A DNA stretch of 64,000 bases from Paenibacillus_S vulneris. GTDB lineage: Bacteria > Bacillota > Bacilli > Paenibacillales > NBRC-103111. A program made the position numbers and the translations under genes. Positions 42,373 through 51,214 of the stretch are shown piece after piece (positions within the stretch are counted from its first letter, which is position 1; every line of letters starts with the position of its first letter). The stretch is taken from assembly GCF_039543185.1 (NCBI RefSeq), contig NZ_BAABJG010000055.1:248001-312000 (forward strand), given 5' to 3'. The notes under the pieces are model-generated. The model saw only the letters and a list, made by a program, of their open reading frames with translations. It searched no databases and had not been told where the DNA came from.

Positions 42373-45075
42373 TTATGAACCCGCTTGGTACGATACGCTA
42401 AGATTTGAATCCACATTCGTTTTTATCCTTCTCGAGATAAACGTATAGCTTCCCGAGCCAGCTTCATATATGGTCTCATGATTGTTGGTCTTCACAAGAC
42501 GAAGCACCCCTTGACTTTCCCGCTGGCCATCGATCAGGATGGTGCCGGGAACATGAATCGTCGCCGTAGTGTTCACTGGAATGCGGACCTTTAATAGGAA
42601 ATAAGACATTTCCTGCTTCCACTCAACCCGGATGGTACCGTATACGGACTTGAACTCCCCTTTGGCAGATTGCAGTCCCCCGCCCGGACGCGGATGAATC
42701 AAAATATGTTTGTACCCCGGCTGCTCTTCTACCGCGTTGATTCCAAGGATCGTCTGATACATCCATTCACCCACCGAGCCTAATGAATAATGATTGAAGG
42801 AGTTCATGCCGGGATTCTGGAAGCCATCGGTTTCCGTCCAGGCATCCCACCGCTCCCAAATCGTCGTAGCTCCGTGCTTCACCGAATACAACCAGGAAGG
42901 AAACGTATCCTGGGTCAGCAGCGAGTAGGCAATATCCTCTCTTCCCATTTCCGTCAAGGCAGGAAGCAGATATCCGACGCCGAGAAAGCCTGTCGTCAAA
43001 TGAAGATCATGCTCACGGATGTTAGACACCAAATGCTCGATGGCCAGCTTGCGCTGGGACTCGGTGAGCAGATTCATTTTCAAGGCCAGCACGTACACCG
43101 TCTGTGTATCTCCCTTAATGCGGCCGTCCTCCTTCACGAAGGCAGCCCCGAAGGCCCTTTTGATCGCCTCAAACAATTCGTAGTATTTCCGTTCATCCTC
43201 GTCATTTCCCAACGCCTTCGCCGCTTTGGCAAGCAAGGAGGTACTATAGGCAAAATATGCGGTATCAAGCACATCCTTAGGTGTATCTGCATTAACGGAG
43301 AGCCAGTCGCCATAGTTCGAATAGCCTTCCCGGATCAAGCCGCTGCTCTTTTCTTTCAGATATTCCACCCACTTGACCATCGCGGGATAGCATCGTTCCA
43401 ATATTCTCAAGTCACCGTACACTTGGTAGACGGTCCATGGGATGATAACGCCAGCATCCCCCCAGCCGCCGTTATCCGGCGCATGCCAGTTGAGCTCCTT
43501 GTTGTTATGCTTAAATTCCTCCCAGCCGCCGTCCGGCGCCACATCCGGGAAAGCGCCCGAAGAATGCTGTGCGTCGATGACGTCGATCATATATTTATTA
43601 AAAAACCGGCCCACATCCATGTTATAGCTGGCCGTCCGGGCGAATATTTGCGCATCCCCCGTCCAACCGAGCCTCTCATCGCGCTGTGGGCAATCCGTAG
43701 GCACACTGATAAAGTTGCCCCGCTGTCCCCATTCAATGTTGCTGAGAAGCTTGTTCAGCATAACGTTCGACGTTTGAAGCCAGCCTGTTTGCGGCGTTGC
43801 CGAGTGAACAACTCTTCCGATAACCGTATTCAGCGTTGCGTGGGTTAGACCCGATACTTCAACATAGCGGAAGCCGTGGAACGTAAAATGCGGCTCCAGA
43901 ACCGCCTCCTCCTGCCCATCCAGGATGTAGTTCTCCTGCTGTACCGCTTCGCGAAGATTGATGCTATAGAGCGTATTATCGCTATTGAGCATTTCCGCGC
44001 AAGCGACCGTAACTTGCTGCCCCTCCTGTCCGCCTTCGATCCGAAGCCGGACCCAGCCGACCATATTTTGACCCATGTCGAACAAGTAAGTGCCTCGATC
44101 CGTCTTTTTCATACTAACGGGCAGCAGCTCCTTCATGACTTGCACAGGCGGATCAACCTGAGCGTTCAAGACCCCGCTGTAGGCGGTAAGCACGACCGGG
44201 ACCTCCCAGCCGGAATCGTCGAATCCCGGGAGCTTCCATCCTTTGGGCTCCAATCGGGCATCATACGTTTCGCCTTTGAGCAGATCGGAATAAACAATCG
44301 GACCGGCGAACGTTTTCCATGCTTCATCCGAAACAATCCGCTGCGTGGTGCCGTCCTCATACTCTACATGCAGCTCAATCAGCACGTGCGGGTTATCCCC
44401 GTAGCGATTAGGACCGAACATTCCTACATGGCCGCAATACCAGCCCGTACCTGCAATGGCCGCCAATACGGATTCGCCCTTCTGCAAATAAGCAGTCACA
44501 TCATAGGTCTGATACTGGACTCTTATGCGGTAATCCGTCCACCCTGGAGCAAAGTAATCGCCGCTCACTCTCTCCCCATTGACATACAGTTCATATAGTC
44601 CCAAGGCGCTGGCATATACGAGAGCCTGCCGCACCGGTTTGTCCAGCCGAAACGTCCTTCTGAAATACGGTGACGGGAGAAGCTCATAAGTCTGCGGCTT
44701 GGATCGGCCGATCCACTTGGCCTGCCATTCATCCCCCCGAAGAACTCCCATAGACCAACGAGCGATTTCGCTCCACGGGGAGACGTTACCGTCCCTGTCC
44801 CATACTCTGACCTTCCAATAATAAACCTGCTGCGAGGCTAGCGTTTTCCCTTGGTAAACCACGTTCACGGATTGGTCGGATACCACCTTACCGCTATCCC
44901 AAACATCGCTTTTATCTTCTTCCAGCTGGTCTATGCTGGTAGCAACCAGCACTTGGTACGCTGTTTGAAGCTGGCCATAGGCTTCGGACTCCATCACCCA
45001 GCTTAGCCTTGGCTCCATTGTATCGAGACCCAACGGATTTTCCATATATTCCGTCTTTAGCCCGCAAATTCTCAT
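42373..45075 (-). CDS. GH78 alpha-L-rhamnosidase A
   Basis: 900 aa. Beta domains N and D/E in order: a fibronectin-like N-terminus (LSWVMESEAYGQLQTAYQVLV region), the Bac_rhamnosid_N domain (LYELYVNGERVSGDYFAPGWTDY, 160-182), a Bac_rhamnosid domain, then the (alpha/alpha)6 barrel with the catalytic motif DCPQRDERLGWTGD (461-474) and HGATTIWERWDAW, and a C-terminal beta domain. AGGAG lies 8 bases before the ATG. There is no signal peptide. It removes terminal alpha-L-rhamnose. It is the first gene of its unit and carries a CCTATA-type promoter. Confidence 0.95.
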   Translation of the reverse strand: MRICGLKTEYMENPLGLDTMEPRLSWVMESEAYGQLQTAYQVLVATSIDQLEEDKSDVWDSGKVVSDQSVNVVYQGKTLASQQVYYWKVRVWDRDGNVSPWSEIARWSMGVLRGDEWQAKWIGRSKPQTYELLPSPYFRRTFRLDKPVRQALVYASALGLYELYVNGERVSGDYFAPGWTDYRIRVQYQTYDVTAYLQKGESVLAAIAGTGWYCGHVGMFGPNRYGDNPHVLIELHVEYEDGTTQRIVSDEAWKTFAGPIVYSDLLKGETYDARLEPKGWKLPGFDDSGWEVPVVLTAYSGVLNAQVDPPVQVMKELLPVSMKKTDRGTYLFDMGQNMVGWVRLRIEGGQEGQQVTVACAEMLNSDNTLYSINLREAVQQENYILDGQEEAVLEPHFTFHGFRYVEVSGLTHATLNTVIGRVVHSATPQTGWLQTSNVMLNKLLSNIEWGQRGNFISVPTDCPQRDERLGWTGDAQIFARTASYNMDVGRFFNKYMIDVIDAQHSSGAFPDVAPDGGWEEFKHNNKELNWHAPDNGGWGDAGVIIPWTVYQVYGDLRILERCYPAMVKWVEYLKEKSSGLIREGYSNYGDWLSVNADTPKDVLDTAYFAYSTSLLAKAAKALGNDEDERKYYELFEAIKRAFGAAFVKEDGRIKGDTQTVYVLALKMNLLTESQRKLAIEHLVSNIREHDLHLTTGFLGVGYLLPALTEMGREDIAYSLLTQDTFPSWLYSVKHGATTIWERWDAWTETDGFQNPGMNSFNHYSLGSVGEWMYQTILGINAVEEQPGYKHILIHPRPGGGLQSAKGEFKSVYGTIRVEWKQEMSYFLLKVRIPVNTTATIHVPGTILIDGQRESQGVLRLVKTNNHETIYEAGSGSYTFISRRIKTNVDSNLSVSYQAGS

Positions 45076-45147
45076 CCTCTTCTCTCCTTTTTCGTCAGGT
45101 CATTTATAGTCCTTGCAGCTCCTGCAATAAAATAACTTGATATAAAA

Positions 45148-45203
45148 AAGTTTACAGGAATGCCGGTGACCCAATATAGGGCGAATGGCTCCTGTTTATA
45201 GGC
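45148..45203 (-). promoter_or_regulatory. Promoter with two CCTATA half-sites, GH78 operon
   Basis: Minus strand: GCGCCTATAAACAGG (TATAAA at 45194-45199), CGCCCTATATTGGG (TATATT at 45172-45177), and a -10-like TAAACT (45148-45153). Spacings are 22 and 24, as at 29.2 kb. The rest of the 45076-45390 gap holds only the terminator of the GDSL gene. Confidence 0.58.
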
Positions 45204-45312
45204 GCCGACAGGCACCATCATGATTGTTCCCGATGCTTTTGAATCAAGTAACCCCACTCGGCAAGGCGAGTCTGATTCAGCTGCTTTGCGGGGAGCCACG
45301 AATGTTGATAAT

Positions 45313-45343
45313 AAAAAAGCCTGAAGGTGCATGACCTCCAGGC
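45313..45343 (-). terminator. Intrinsic terminator after the GDSL esterase gene
   Basis: Leftward: GCCTGGAGGT, CATGC loop, ACCTTCAGGC, then TTTTTT. A near-perfect 10-bp stem about 48 bases after the stop codon. Confidence 0.9.
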
Positions 45344-45390
45344 AAATATCGTGAAACATATGAGGATGGAATGTTCAAAAGGATTCGTAA

Positions 45391-46023
45391 CTACCTCTTA
45401 TAGCTTCTAACGGCTTTCAGCCACGTTGTTGCCATCAGAGTATCTCCCAGGCTGTTCATATGGACTCCGTCCGTAGTAAGGTCCTGTCCTGTGTTGCATT
45501 GCAAAAAGTGTAGAAAGGCTTGATGCGTAGGAACGAGAATCGCCCTGTATTCTTCCGCCAGCCGGTTAACGATCTCCACATAAGGCTTTAGCAAACCATT
45601 TCCGGTAGATTCCGGGTATTCCTTAATAATCGTCGGCTCCATCAGAATAAGCCGGCAATCCGGCAGGGACCGGGTCTGGTCCAGCAGTCCCCTGTACACC
45701 GATTCATAGCGTTCCGGATACACCTGCTCGATATCCGGCGAGTCCAGCTGTCTCCACACATCGTTAATCCCGATGGATATCGAAAGCCATTGCGGCCGAT
45801 GATCCATCACATCCAGCGTCCAGCGCTTGGCCAAGTCGATGACCCTGTTGCCGGACACTCCTTCATTGATGACCTTCAGGGATAGCTCCGGGTAAAGTGA
45901 CATAAGCGAATCATGCAGCATTCGCACATAGCCCGAGCCCAGCTTCACAGGATCCTTCTTCCTGCCTTTATCCGTTATACTATCGCCGATAAATACAATT
46001 CTATCCTTCGCCTGAAAAGGCAT
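45391..46023 (-). CDS. SGNH/GDSL-family esterase
   Basis: 210 aa. Block I IVFIGDSITD (Ser15 nucleophile), block II Gly in NEGVSGNRV, block III GINDVW, block V TTDGVHMNSLGD with catalytic Asp and His. The closest pattern is that of rhamnogalacturonan acetylesterase and YesT-like carbohydrate esterases. There is no signal peptide, so it would deacetylate imported oligosaccharides. GGGAGG is 7 bases before the ATG. It follows the aldolase gene by 63 bases. Confidence 0.88.
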   Translation of the reverse strand: MPFQAKDRIVFIGDSITDKGRKKDPVKLGSGYVRMLHDSLMSLYPELSLKVINEGVSGNRVIDLAKRWTLDVMDHRPQWLSISIGINDVWRQLDSPDIEQVYPERYESVYRGLLDQTRSLPDCRLILMEPTIIKEYPESTGNGLLKPYVEIVNRLAEEYRAILVPTHQAFLHFLQCNTGQDLTTDGVHMNSLGDTLMATTWLKAVRSYKR

Positions 46024-46086
46024 ATGACGACCTCCCTATATCTGTTCGTTACAAAGGCTCATGCAATCTGGCAATGATACAGCGGA

Positions 46087-47040
46087 CTACCGTCCGAGTT
46101 CGGACACGGAACCCTCACTTCCCTTAGCCATTTGTTCCTTGAATAGCTTATACAAGCTATCCAGCTGTCGTACCTCCAAGCGATGATTTTCTCTGAATGC
46201 TGTGACGTCTTTGGAACGGCAGTGTATCTTGATGGGGAGTCCCCTTTGCTGCAAGTGGTATTTCGCGTTGACAGGATACATTTGCAGCTCGATTAAAGAA
46301 GCCGGTCCAATAAAGGACTGAAGCTTCTCCGCCTGGTCCGGATCGTTCTTCCAAAGCTCGGTAAGCGTCACATATAGGTCGGGATGGAAGTTCGCCATCA
46401 CACCGCTGAACCCCGCAGCCCCAAGCCTCAGAGATTCCAGTAATGTCGCCGAGTTGGCGTTAAAAATTTGCAATGAACTCCCTTTGACGGCATCCAACTT
46501 GTTAGCAATCCCCGACAAATCGCAGCAGGTATCCTTAAGAAATAAAAATCTGCCTGTGCTTGCACACCATTCGAGCATCGCCGGGGAGAGCAATCTTTTG
46601 TATGGATACGGGCATTCATAAATACCGAACGGCACATCCGGTATCCGGTCAAGCAGCTTCCGGGTACGCTGCACCCAGAGTTCATCCGACTCTTCCGGGG
46701 CCGCCAGCCTGTTGCTGACCAATACGACCGCATCGACGCCGGTATCCGCCATTCGTTTCAGCTCTTCCACCTGATCCTCGAATCGTTCCGATACATGACC
46801 GGAAGCAATGACCGGTACGCGCCCGGCGGCTCTTTGTTTCACGAACCGGGCAACCTGCACTCTTTCCTCCAGAGAGAGAAAGAACATTTCGCTGGACTGG
46901 CATACGGCGAACAATCCGTGAACACCCTGCCCGATATACCATTCGATCAGCTGCTCCAATGCGAAGTAATCCACCTCATCGGAATCCGTGAACGGAGTAA
47001 TCATCGTTGGCCAGACTCCATTTGGAATGCTATGTTTCAA
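46087..47040 (-). CDS. DapA/NanA-family (DHDPS-like) aldolase
   Basis: 317 aa TIM-barrel class I aldolase. Schiff-base Lys in FLFLKDTCC; Tyr of the FGIYECPYPYK strand; the usual GTTGE phosphate/carboxylate loop is changed to CQSSEMFFLS, which argues against true dihydrodipicolinate synthase. Members cleave or form 2-keto-3-deoxy sugar acids, N-acetylneuraminate and similar. Next to rhamnosidases and fucosidases the substrate is likely a keto-deoxy sugar acid from rhamnose, galacturonate or an ulosonic acid. TTG start with AAGGAG 9 bases upstream. First gene of a two-gene unit with the GDSL esterase. Confidence 0.85.
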   Translation of the reverse strand: MKHSIPNGVWPTMITPFTDSDEVDYFALEQLIEWYIGQGVHGLFAVCQSSEMFFLSLEERVQVARFVKQRAAGRVPVIASGHVSERFEDQVEELKRMADTGVDAVVLVSNRLAAPEESDELWVQRTRKLLDRIPDVPFGIYECPYPYKRLLSPAMLEWCASTGRFLFLKDTCCDLSGIANKLDAVKGSSLQIFNANSATLLESLRLGAAGFSGVMANFHPDLYVTLTELWKNDPDQAEKLQSFIGPASLIELQMYPVNAKYHLQQRGLPIKIHCRSKDVTAFRENHRLEVRQLDSLYKLFKEQMAKGSEGSVSELGR

Positions 47041-47110
47041 AGGCTTCAGCTCCTTGGCCTGATCGTTGTAGCATCACCTTGCTTCGACCGGCAATGGTTT
47101 CTTTTTCTCT

Positions 47111-47166
47111 ACTATAAGGGCAAACAGACGTGCCGCAAATGGGGGATTCAAACCTTTCACACGGCG
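47111..47166 (-). promoter_or_regulatory. Possible promoter of the aldolase-esterase unit
   Basis: Minus strand -10 TATAGT (47111-47116) preceded by TTTGCCC. A degenerate CGCC half-site lies 46 bases upstream (47157-47166). An alternative -35 reading is TTGCGG with a 16-base spacer. It lies in the divergent gap 47041-47307. Confidence 0.4.
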
Positions 47167-47189
47167 AAGAAGGGCCGGAAAGTCCAATC

Positions 47190-47245
47190 AACCTATAGTT
47201 CAGATACTATAACCCCCTCAGCGCCTGAAGCTCCTGTAGTAATCT
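47190..47245 (+). promoter_or_regulatory. Possible promoter region of the plus-strand unit
   Basis: CAACCTATAGTTCAG (TATAGT at 47194-47199) matches the shared element; TATAGT-TCAGAT-ACTATA (47194-47211) is also a perfect 6-bp inverted repeat. The position 46 bases downstream reads TAATCT, a poor -10, so the exact promoter is uncertain. Confidence 0.4.
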
Positions 47246-47307
47246 TCAGATAGATATGCCTAGCAAGAGGTTTGGCAGTAACGACAAAAGGAAAAGGTGT
47301 GTTAATC

Positions 47308-48315
47308 ATGGATATTCAACCCTATGTAACTCCTTACAAATACGGCAAACCCGTCCTGACGGGTTCCGGGCTTGCGGGTCATTTCGACTACAATGCCGTC
47401 GATTGTCCCTTCGTATTCCGGCATAATAAGCAATTTTATATGATGTACGTCGGGTTCGACGGCATCGGATACCAGACCGCCTTGGCGACAAGCCGGGATC
47501 TGCTGAATTGGGAGCATCTGGCTGTCATCTTGCGGCGCGACGAAGGTGCTGGATGGGATTCCGTCAATATCGCGGGCACTTGGATTCTGAAGGAGAACCG
47601 GATCGACGCCCCCCCTGTTCTCAAGAAATGGAACAACAAATATTGGCTGGTCTATCATGCCTATCCAAATACGGGCTACGAAGAAGGCTCCGCCAAAATC
47701 GGCATCGCCTGGACGGAGGATGAGGACCTCCTGACCTGGCATCGCTGCCCGGACCCTATTCTTACACCGGAGGAAGGCGCCGATTGGGAAAAAGGCGGCT
47801 TGTACAAAGAATGCCTTGTGGAGCACGACAACAAATTCTACTTGTTTTATAATGCCAAGAACAAGAACAAAGGCAGATGGATCGAGCAGACAGGAGTCGC
47901 CTTCTCCACCGATCTGGTTCATTGGGAACGATATGAGCACAATCCGGTGCTGCAGGTATCTCCGGAGCGCTGGGACTCCGGCTTTGTAAGCGATCCCTGC
48001 GTACTCCGTAACGGGGACCAGTGGGTGATGTATTACTTTGGCTTCAATTATAAGCAAGCCCAGGAAGGCCTTGCCCTGTCTCGGGACCTTTTTCACTGGG
48101 ACAAATATCCGGAGCCGATTATTACTGTCGGAGAAGAAGGAAGCATCGACTCCATCTTTGCTCACAAGCCTTCGGTCATCACACATGACGGGGTACTGTA
48201 TCATTTTTACTGCTCCTGCAGGCTGTTTAAGGAAGGGGATCCCACCTGCAATTACGGCAAAGAATTCCGAACGATTACGGTCGCTGCATCCCATCCTGTA
48301 TTTAACGATGAATGA
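47308..48315 (+). CDS. Five-bladed beta-propeller glycosidase-like protein (GH43/GH32-like)
   Basis: 335 aa from the ATG at 47308, with AAGGTG 8 bases upstream; a longer frame from 47272 has no ribosome binding site. Propeller signatures: VDCPFVFRHNKQFYMMYVGFDG, APPVLKKWNNKYWLVYHAY, KECLVEHDNKFYLFYNAK, SDPCVLRNGDQWVMYYFGF and AHKPSVITHDGVLYHFYC, one per blade, with acids at blade starts as in GH43, GH32, GH117 and GH130. There is no signal peptide. Substrate may be an arabinoside, anhydro-galactoside or similar. It is cotranscribed with the downstream GH78. Confidence 0.82.
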   Translation: MDIQPYVTPYKYGKPVLTGSGLAGHFDYNAVDCPFVFRHNKQFYMMYVGFDGIGYQTALATSRDLLNWEHLAVILRRDEGAGWDSVNIAGTWILKENRIDAPPVLKKWNNKYWLVYHAYPNTGYEEGSAKIGIAWTEDEDLLTWHRCPDPILTPEEGADWEKGGLYKECLVEHDNKFYLFYNAKNKNKGRWIEQTGVAFSTDLVHWERYEHNPVLQVSPERWDSGFVSDPCVLRNGDQWVMYYFGFNYKQAQEGLALSRDLFHWDKYPEPIITVGEEGSIDSIFAHKPSVITHDGVLYHFYCSCRLFKEGDPTCNYGKEFRTITVAASHPVFNDE

Positions 48316-48347
48316 CCAAAATGGTTTAAAGGAGAATGAAGACGACG

Positions 48348-51044
48348 ATGCAGCTTGGAGATATGTTCGTAAATAGTAAAATAACACCGTTAGGAATCGA
48401 TACCCCTGACCCTGCTTTCAGCTGGAGCTATCGGAATGATTCGGCCCGGGCAAAGCGGCAAACCGCGTACCGCATCATCGTGTCCGATTCAGAATCAGAA
48501 TTGCGGGATGAAAATGGAAATATATGGGACACAGGCAAGGTAGCAAGCAGACAAAACGTTCATCTGCCCTACCAAGGTTCTCCGCTCAAGTCGCGTCAGC
48601 GTTATTATTGGAAGATACAAGTATGGGATCAGGACGGCAGCATGGTCGAGAGTCCTGCTTCGTGGTGGGAAATGGGCCTTTTACACGCCGGGGATTGGAC
48701 AGCAAGCTGGATTGCCGAACCGGAGCTCTCCTCCGGTCAAAAGGCCTCCCTGCCGCTCTTCCGGCATGAATTCGATCTGCATAAGCCGATAGCCAGAGCC
48801 AGAGCTTATTTATGCGGATTGGGGCACTTCGAGCTGCGGCTGAACGGGAATAAAGTCAGCGACAACGTGCTGGAGCCGGGCTGGACGAATTATCATAAGA
48901 CTTGTCTTTATTGCGTATACGACGTAACAGATTATCTTCAAGCAGGAACCAATGCGGCAGGCGTTATGCTCGGCAATGGATTTTACAACGTAACCGGCGG
49001 CCGTTACCGCAAATACAAGGGCTCGTTCGGCAGGCCCAAATGCCTGGTTCAGCTGGAGGTCACCTATGACGACGGCTCAGTGGATACGATCGCAAGTCAT
49101 CCGGACTGGAGAACCTCTTCGGGGCCGATCACCTTTGCGTGCATTTACGGCGGCGAGGACTTCGATGCCCGGCTGCTGCCAAAGGGTTGGGATCAGGCCG
49201 GTTTCCGGGAAGATCATTCTTGGAGGAATGCCATTGGTGCAGAGGTCCCCACGGGAAAGCTGAAATCGCAAGGAACGGCACCATTAAAGGTGATGAAGAC
49301 GTTTCAGCCCGTAAGCTTCACTGAGCCCTCTCCTAACCTGTATGTCGCTGATCTTGGACAAAACTTCTCCGGGTGGGTTGAGCTTACGGTAAAAGGTCCT
49401 GCCGGTGCGCAAGTCACTCTGACTCCAGCAGAATTATTGAAGGAAGACGGCACCGTCAATCAAAAATGGACCGGTTCCCCCACCAAGCTGCATTATACTC
49501 TCGCCGGAAGCGGTGAGGAAGTATGGAGACCGCGGTTCACCTATACCGGCTTCCGGTATGTGCAGATCGAAGGAGCCGTTCCCTCCGCCATCGCAGCCGG
49601 AGATCCCGGGCTCCCTTCTACCTCACTACTGCTTCGGCTGGAAGGCCAAATGATCTATCCCGACACGCCGGTTACAGGCAGTTTCGAATGCTCGGATACA
49701 CTGCTGAACCGCACTCACGAATTGATTAACTGGGCTATAGCAAGCAATATGAAAAGTATTTTTACCGACTGCCCTCATCGTGAAAAGCTCGGCTGGCTCG
49801 AGCAGGTCCATCTGATGGGGCCTTCCGTTATCTATAATTATCAGATCGAATCCTTACTGATCAAAACGATGGAGGACATTCGCGACGCCCAGCTTCCTAA
49901 CGGGATGGTGCCGACTACGGCGCCGGAATATGTCGTCTTCCTGGAGCCATGGCATCACTTCCGCGATTCCGTATCCTGGGGTGCCGCCTATGTGCTGACC
50001 GCATGGAACCTGTACCGCTTCTATGGGAACATGCGACCCATGGCGGAGCATTATTCCGGAATGAAATCCTATATCGATTATGTCACGCAATGCTCGGATT
50101 CCTATATTGTTCAAGACGGCCTGGGTGATTGGTACGATGTCGGTGAAGGAGATCCCGGCTTTGCGAAGAATACGCCAGTGCCTCATACGGAAACCGCCAT
50201 GTTTTACCACATGGTGGATATCTTTGCCCAAATGGCGGAGCTGCTGCAACATGCAGAGGATGCGGTTCAATATAAGACCCTGGGGGAACATATTAAGACA
50301 GCGTTCAACCGCACGTTCTTTGACCCAAAGACATCCAACTATGCGACAGGCAGTCAAACGTCCAACGCTATGCCGATAGTCCTGGGGCTTGTGGAAGAAC
50401 ATCATAAAGATGTCGTCCTGCACCATCTCATTGAGGACATTCGCCGGAGAGGATATCATACTAACGCCGGTGATATAGGCCACCGCTATGTACTGCTCGC
50501 TCTTGCCATGAACGGCCGATCGGACATCTTGTACCAAATGACGCGTTCAACCGAGCACCCAAGCTATGGGTATCAGATCGCCCATGGAGCCACCACCTTG
50601 ACGGAAGCTTGGGACGGCCCGACGGTAGGCAAATCCCAGAACCATTTTATGCTGGGGCACCTGGAAGAATGGCTCTATTGGGGTTTGGCAGGCATTCGTT
50701 ACCATTATGATGCTTCGCATGGCTCCTATCACCTCACAATTAAGCCGTTTGTGCCTGATGACATGGAATACGTTAGAGCAGAGCATCAGCTGCCTGTGGG
50801 GCGGGTTCATGTTGAGTGGCAGCAGAGTTTTCATGAGAATGAAGGGAAGTCCCTGACTCTAAAAGTGACCATCCCCGTAAATTGCATAGCAGAAGTGCAC
50901 ATCCCTTCGAGTTCCGGTTCCGCGGTGACAGAAAACGGTATACCCGTAGAGGAATCCTCCTCTATTTCTGTCGTAAGGAAGGAATCAGACTATAAAGTCG
51001 TCCGATTATCATCCGGTCCCTATGAGTTTATCAGCACTTTATAA
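48348..51044 (+). CDS. GH78 alpha-L-rhamnosidase B
   Basis: 898 aa from the ATG at 48348; the in-frame ATG at 48336 lies only one base from the AAAGGAG site, so it is less likely, although 13 bases is a long spacing for the chosen one. Domains as in copy A: ITPLGIDTPDPAFSW, LGHFELRLNGNKVSDNVLEPGWTNY, then the barrel with TDCPHREKLGWLEQ and HGATTLTEAWDGP. Compared with copy A the catalytic stretch has HREKLGWLEQ instead of QRDERLGWTGD, so specificity probably differs. No signal peptide. It starts 33 bases after the propeller gene. Confidence 0.94.
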   Translation: MQLGDMFVNSKITPLGIDTPDPAFSWSYRNDSARAKRQTAYRIIVSDSESELRDENGNIWDTGKVASRQNVHLPYQGSPLKSRQRYYWKIQVWDQDGSMVESPASWWEMGLLHAGDWTASWIAEPELSSGQKASLPLFRHEFDLHKPIARARAYLCGLGHFELRLNGNKVSDNVLEPGWTNYHKTCLYCVYDVTDYLQAGTNAAGVMLGNGFYNVTGGRYRKYKGSFGRPKCLVQLEVTYDDGSVDTIASHPDWRTSSGPITFACIYGGEDFDARLLPKGWDQAGFREDHSWRNAIGAEVPTGKLKSQGTAPLKVMKTFQPVSFTEPSPNLYVADLGQNFSGWVELTVKGPAGAQVTLTPAELLKEDGTVNQKWTGSPTKLHYTLAGSGEEVWRPRFTYTGFRYVQIEGAVPSAIAAGDPGLPSTSLLLRLEGQMIYPDTPVTGSFECSDTLLNRTHELINWAIASNMKSIFTDCPHREKLGWLEQVHLMGPSVIYNYQIESLLIKTMEDIRDAQLPNGMVPTTAPEYVVFLEPWHHFRDSVSWGAAYVLTAWNLYRFYGNMRPMAEHYSGMKSYIDYVTQCSDSYIVQDGLGDWYDVGEGDPGFAKNTPVPHTETAMFYHMVDIFAQMAELLQHAEDAVQYKTLGEHIKTAFNRTFFDPKTSNYATGSQTSNAMPIVLGLVEEHHKDVVLHHLIEDIRRRGYHTNAGDIGHRYVLLALAMNGRSDILYQMTRSTEHPSYGYQIAHGATTLTEAWDGPTVGKSQNHFMLGHLEEWLYWGLAGIRYHYDASHGSYHLTIKPFVPDDMEYVRAEHQLPVGRVHVEWQQSFHENEGKSLTLKVTIPVNCIAEVHIPSSSGSAVTENGIPVEESSSISVVRKESDYKVVRLSSGPYEFISTL

Positions 51045-51058
51045 GTTCTCCTTGATCT

Positions 51059-51122
51059 GCGCGGCTTTGCAGCTCAGCTTGCTTGATTCCGTCGGAGCCG
51101 CGCTTCTCCTCTTCCCTTTTTT
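51059..51122 (+). terminator. Probable terminator after GH78 B
   Basis: GCGCGGCT (51059-51066) pairs with AGCCGCGC (51096-51103); a pyrimidine run ending CCCTTTTTT follows. It begins 15 bases after the stop. The long loop contains a further AGCTCAGCTTGCTT pairing. Confidence 0.55.
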
Positions 51123-51160
51123 CTCCATTAGTATCATGGGATCGGCTGCCGGCAATGCGC

Positions 51161-51196
51161 AAAAAACCGCCGTAGCCATTATAGGCTGCAGCGGCT
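51161..51196 (-). terminator. Terminator after the 48-aa gene
   Basis: Leftward: GCCGCTGCAGCC, TATAAT loop, GGCTACGGCGG, then TTTTTT. It starts about 20 bases after the small gene's stop. Confidence 0.7.
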
Positions 51197-51214
51197 CTAT
51201 CCCAAGCTATGCAA

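Noticed and set aside
42790..43848. 352-codon plus-strand frame
   Set aside because: Antisense to the GH78 catalytic domain; no start signals.
45072..45359. 95-codon minus-strand frame before GH78
   Set aside because: It spans the GDSL terminator and the GH78 promoter and lacks a ribosome site; composition is not coding-like.
47302..48387. 361-codon minus-strand frame
   Set aside because: Antisense to the propeller gene, which has clear motifs and a ribosome site.
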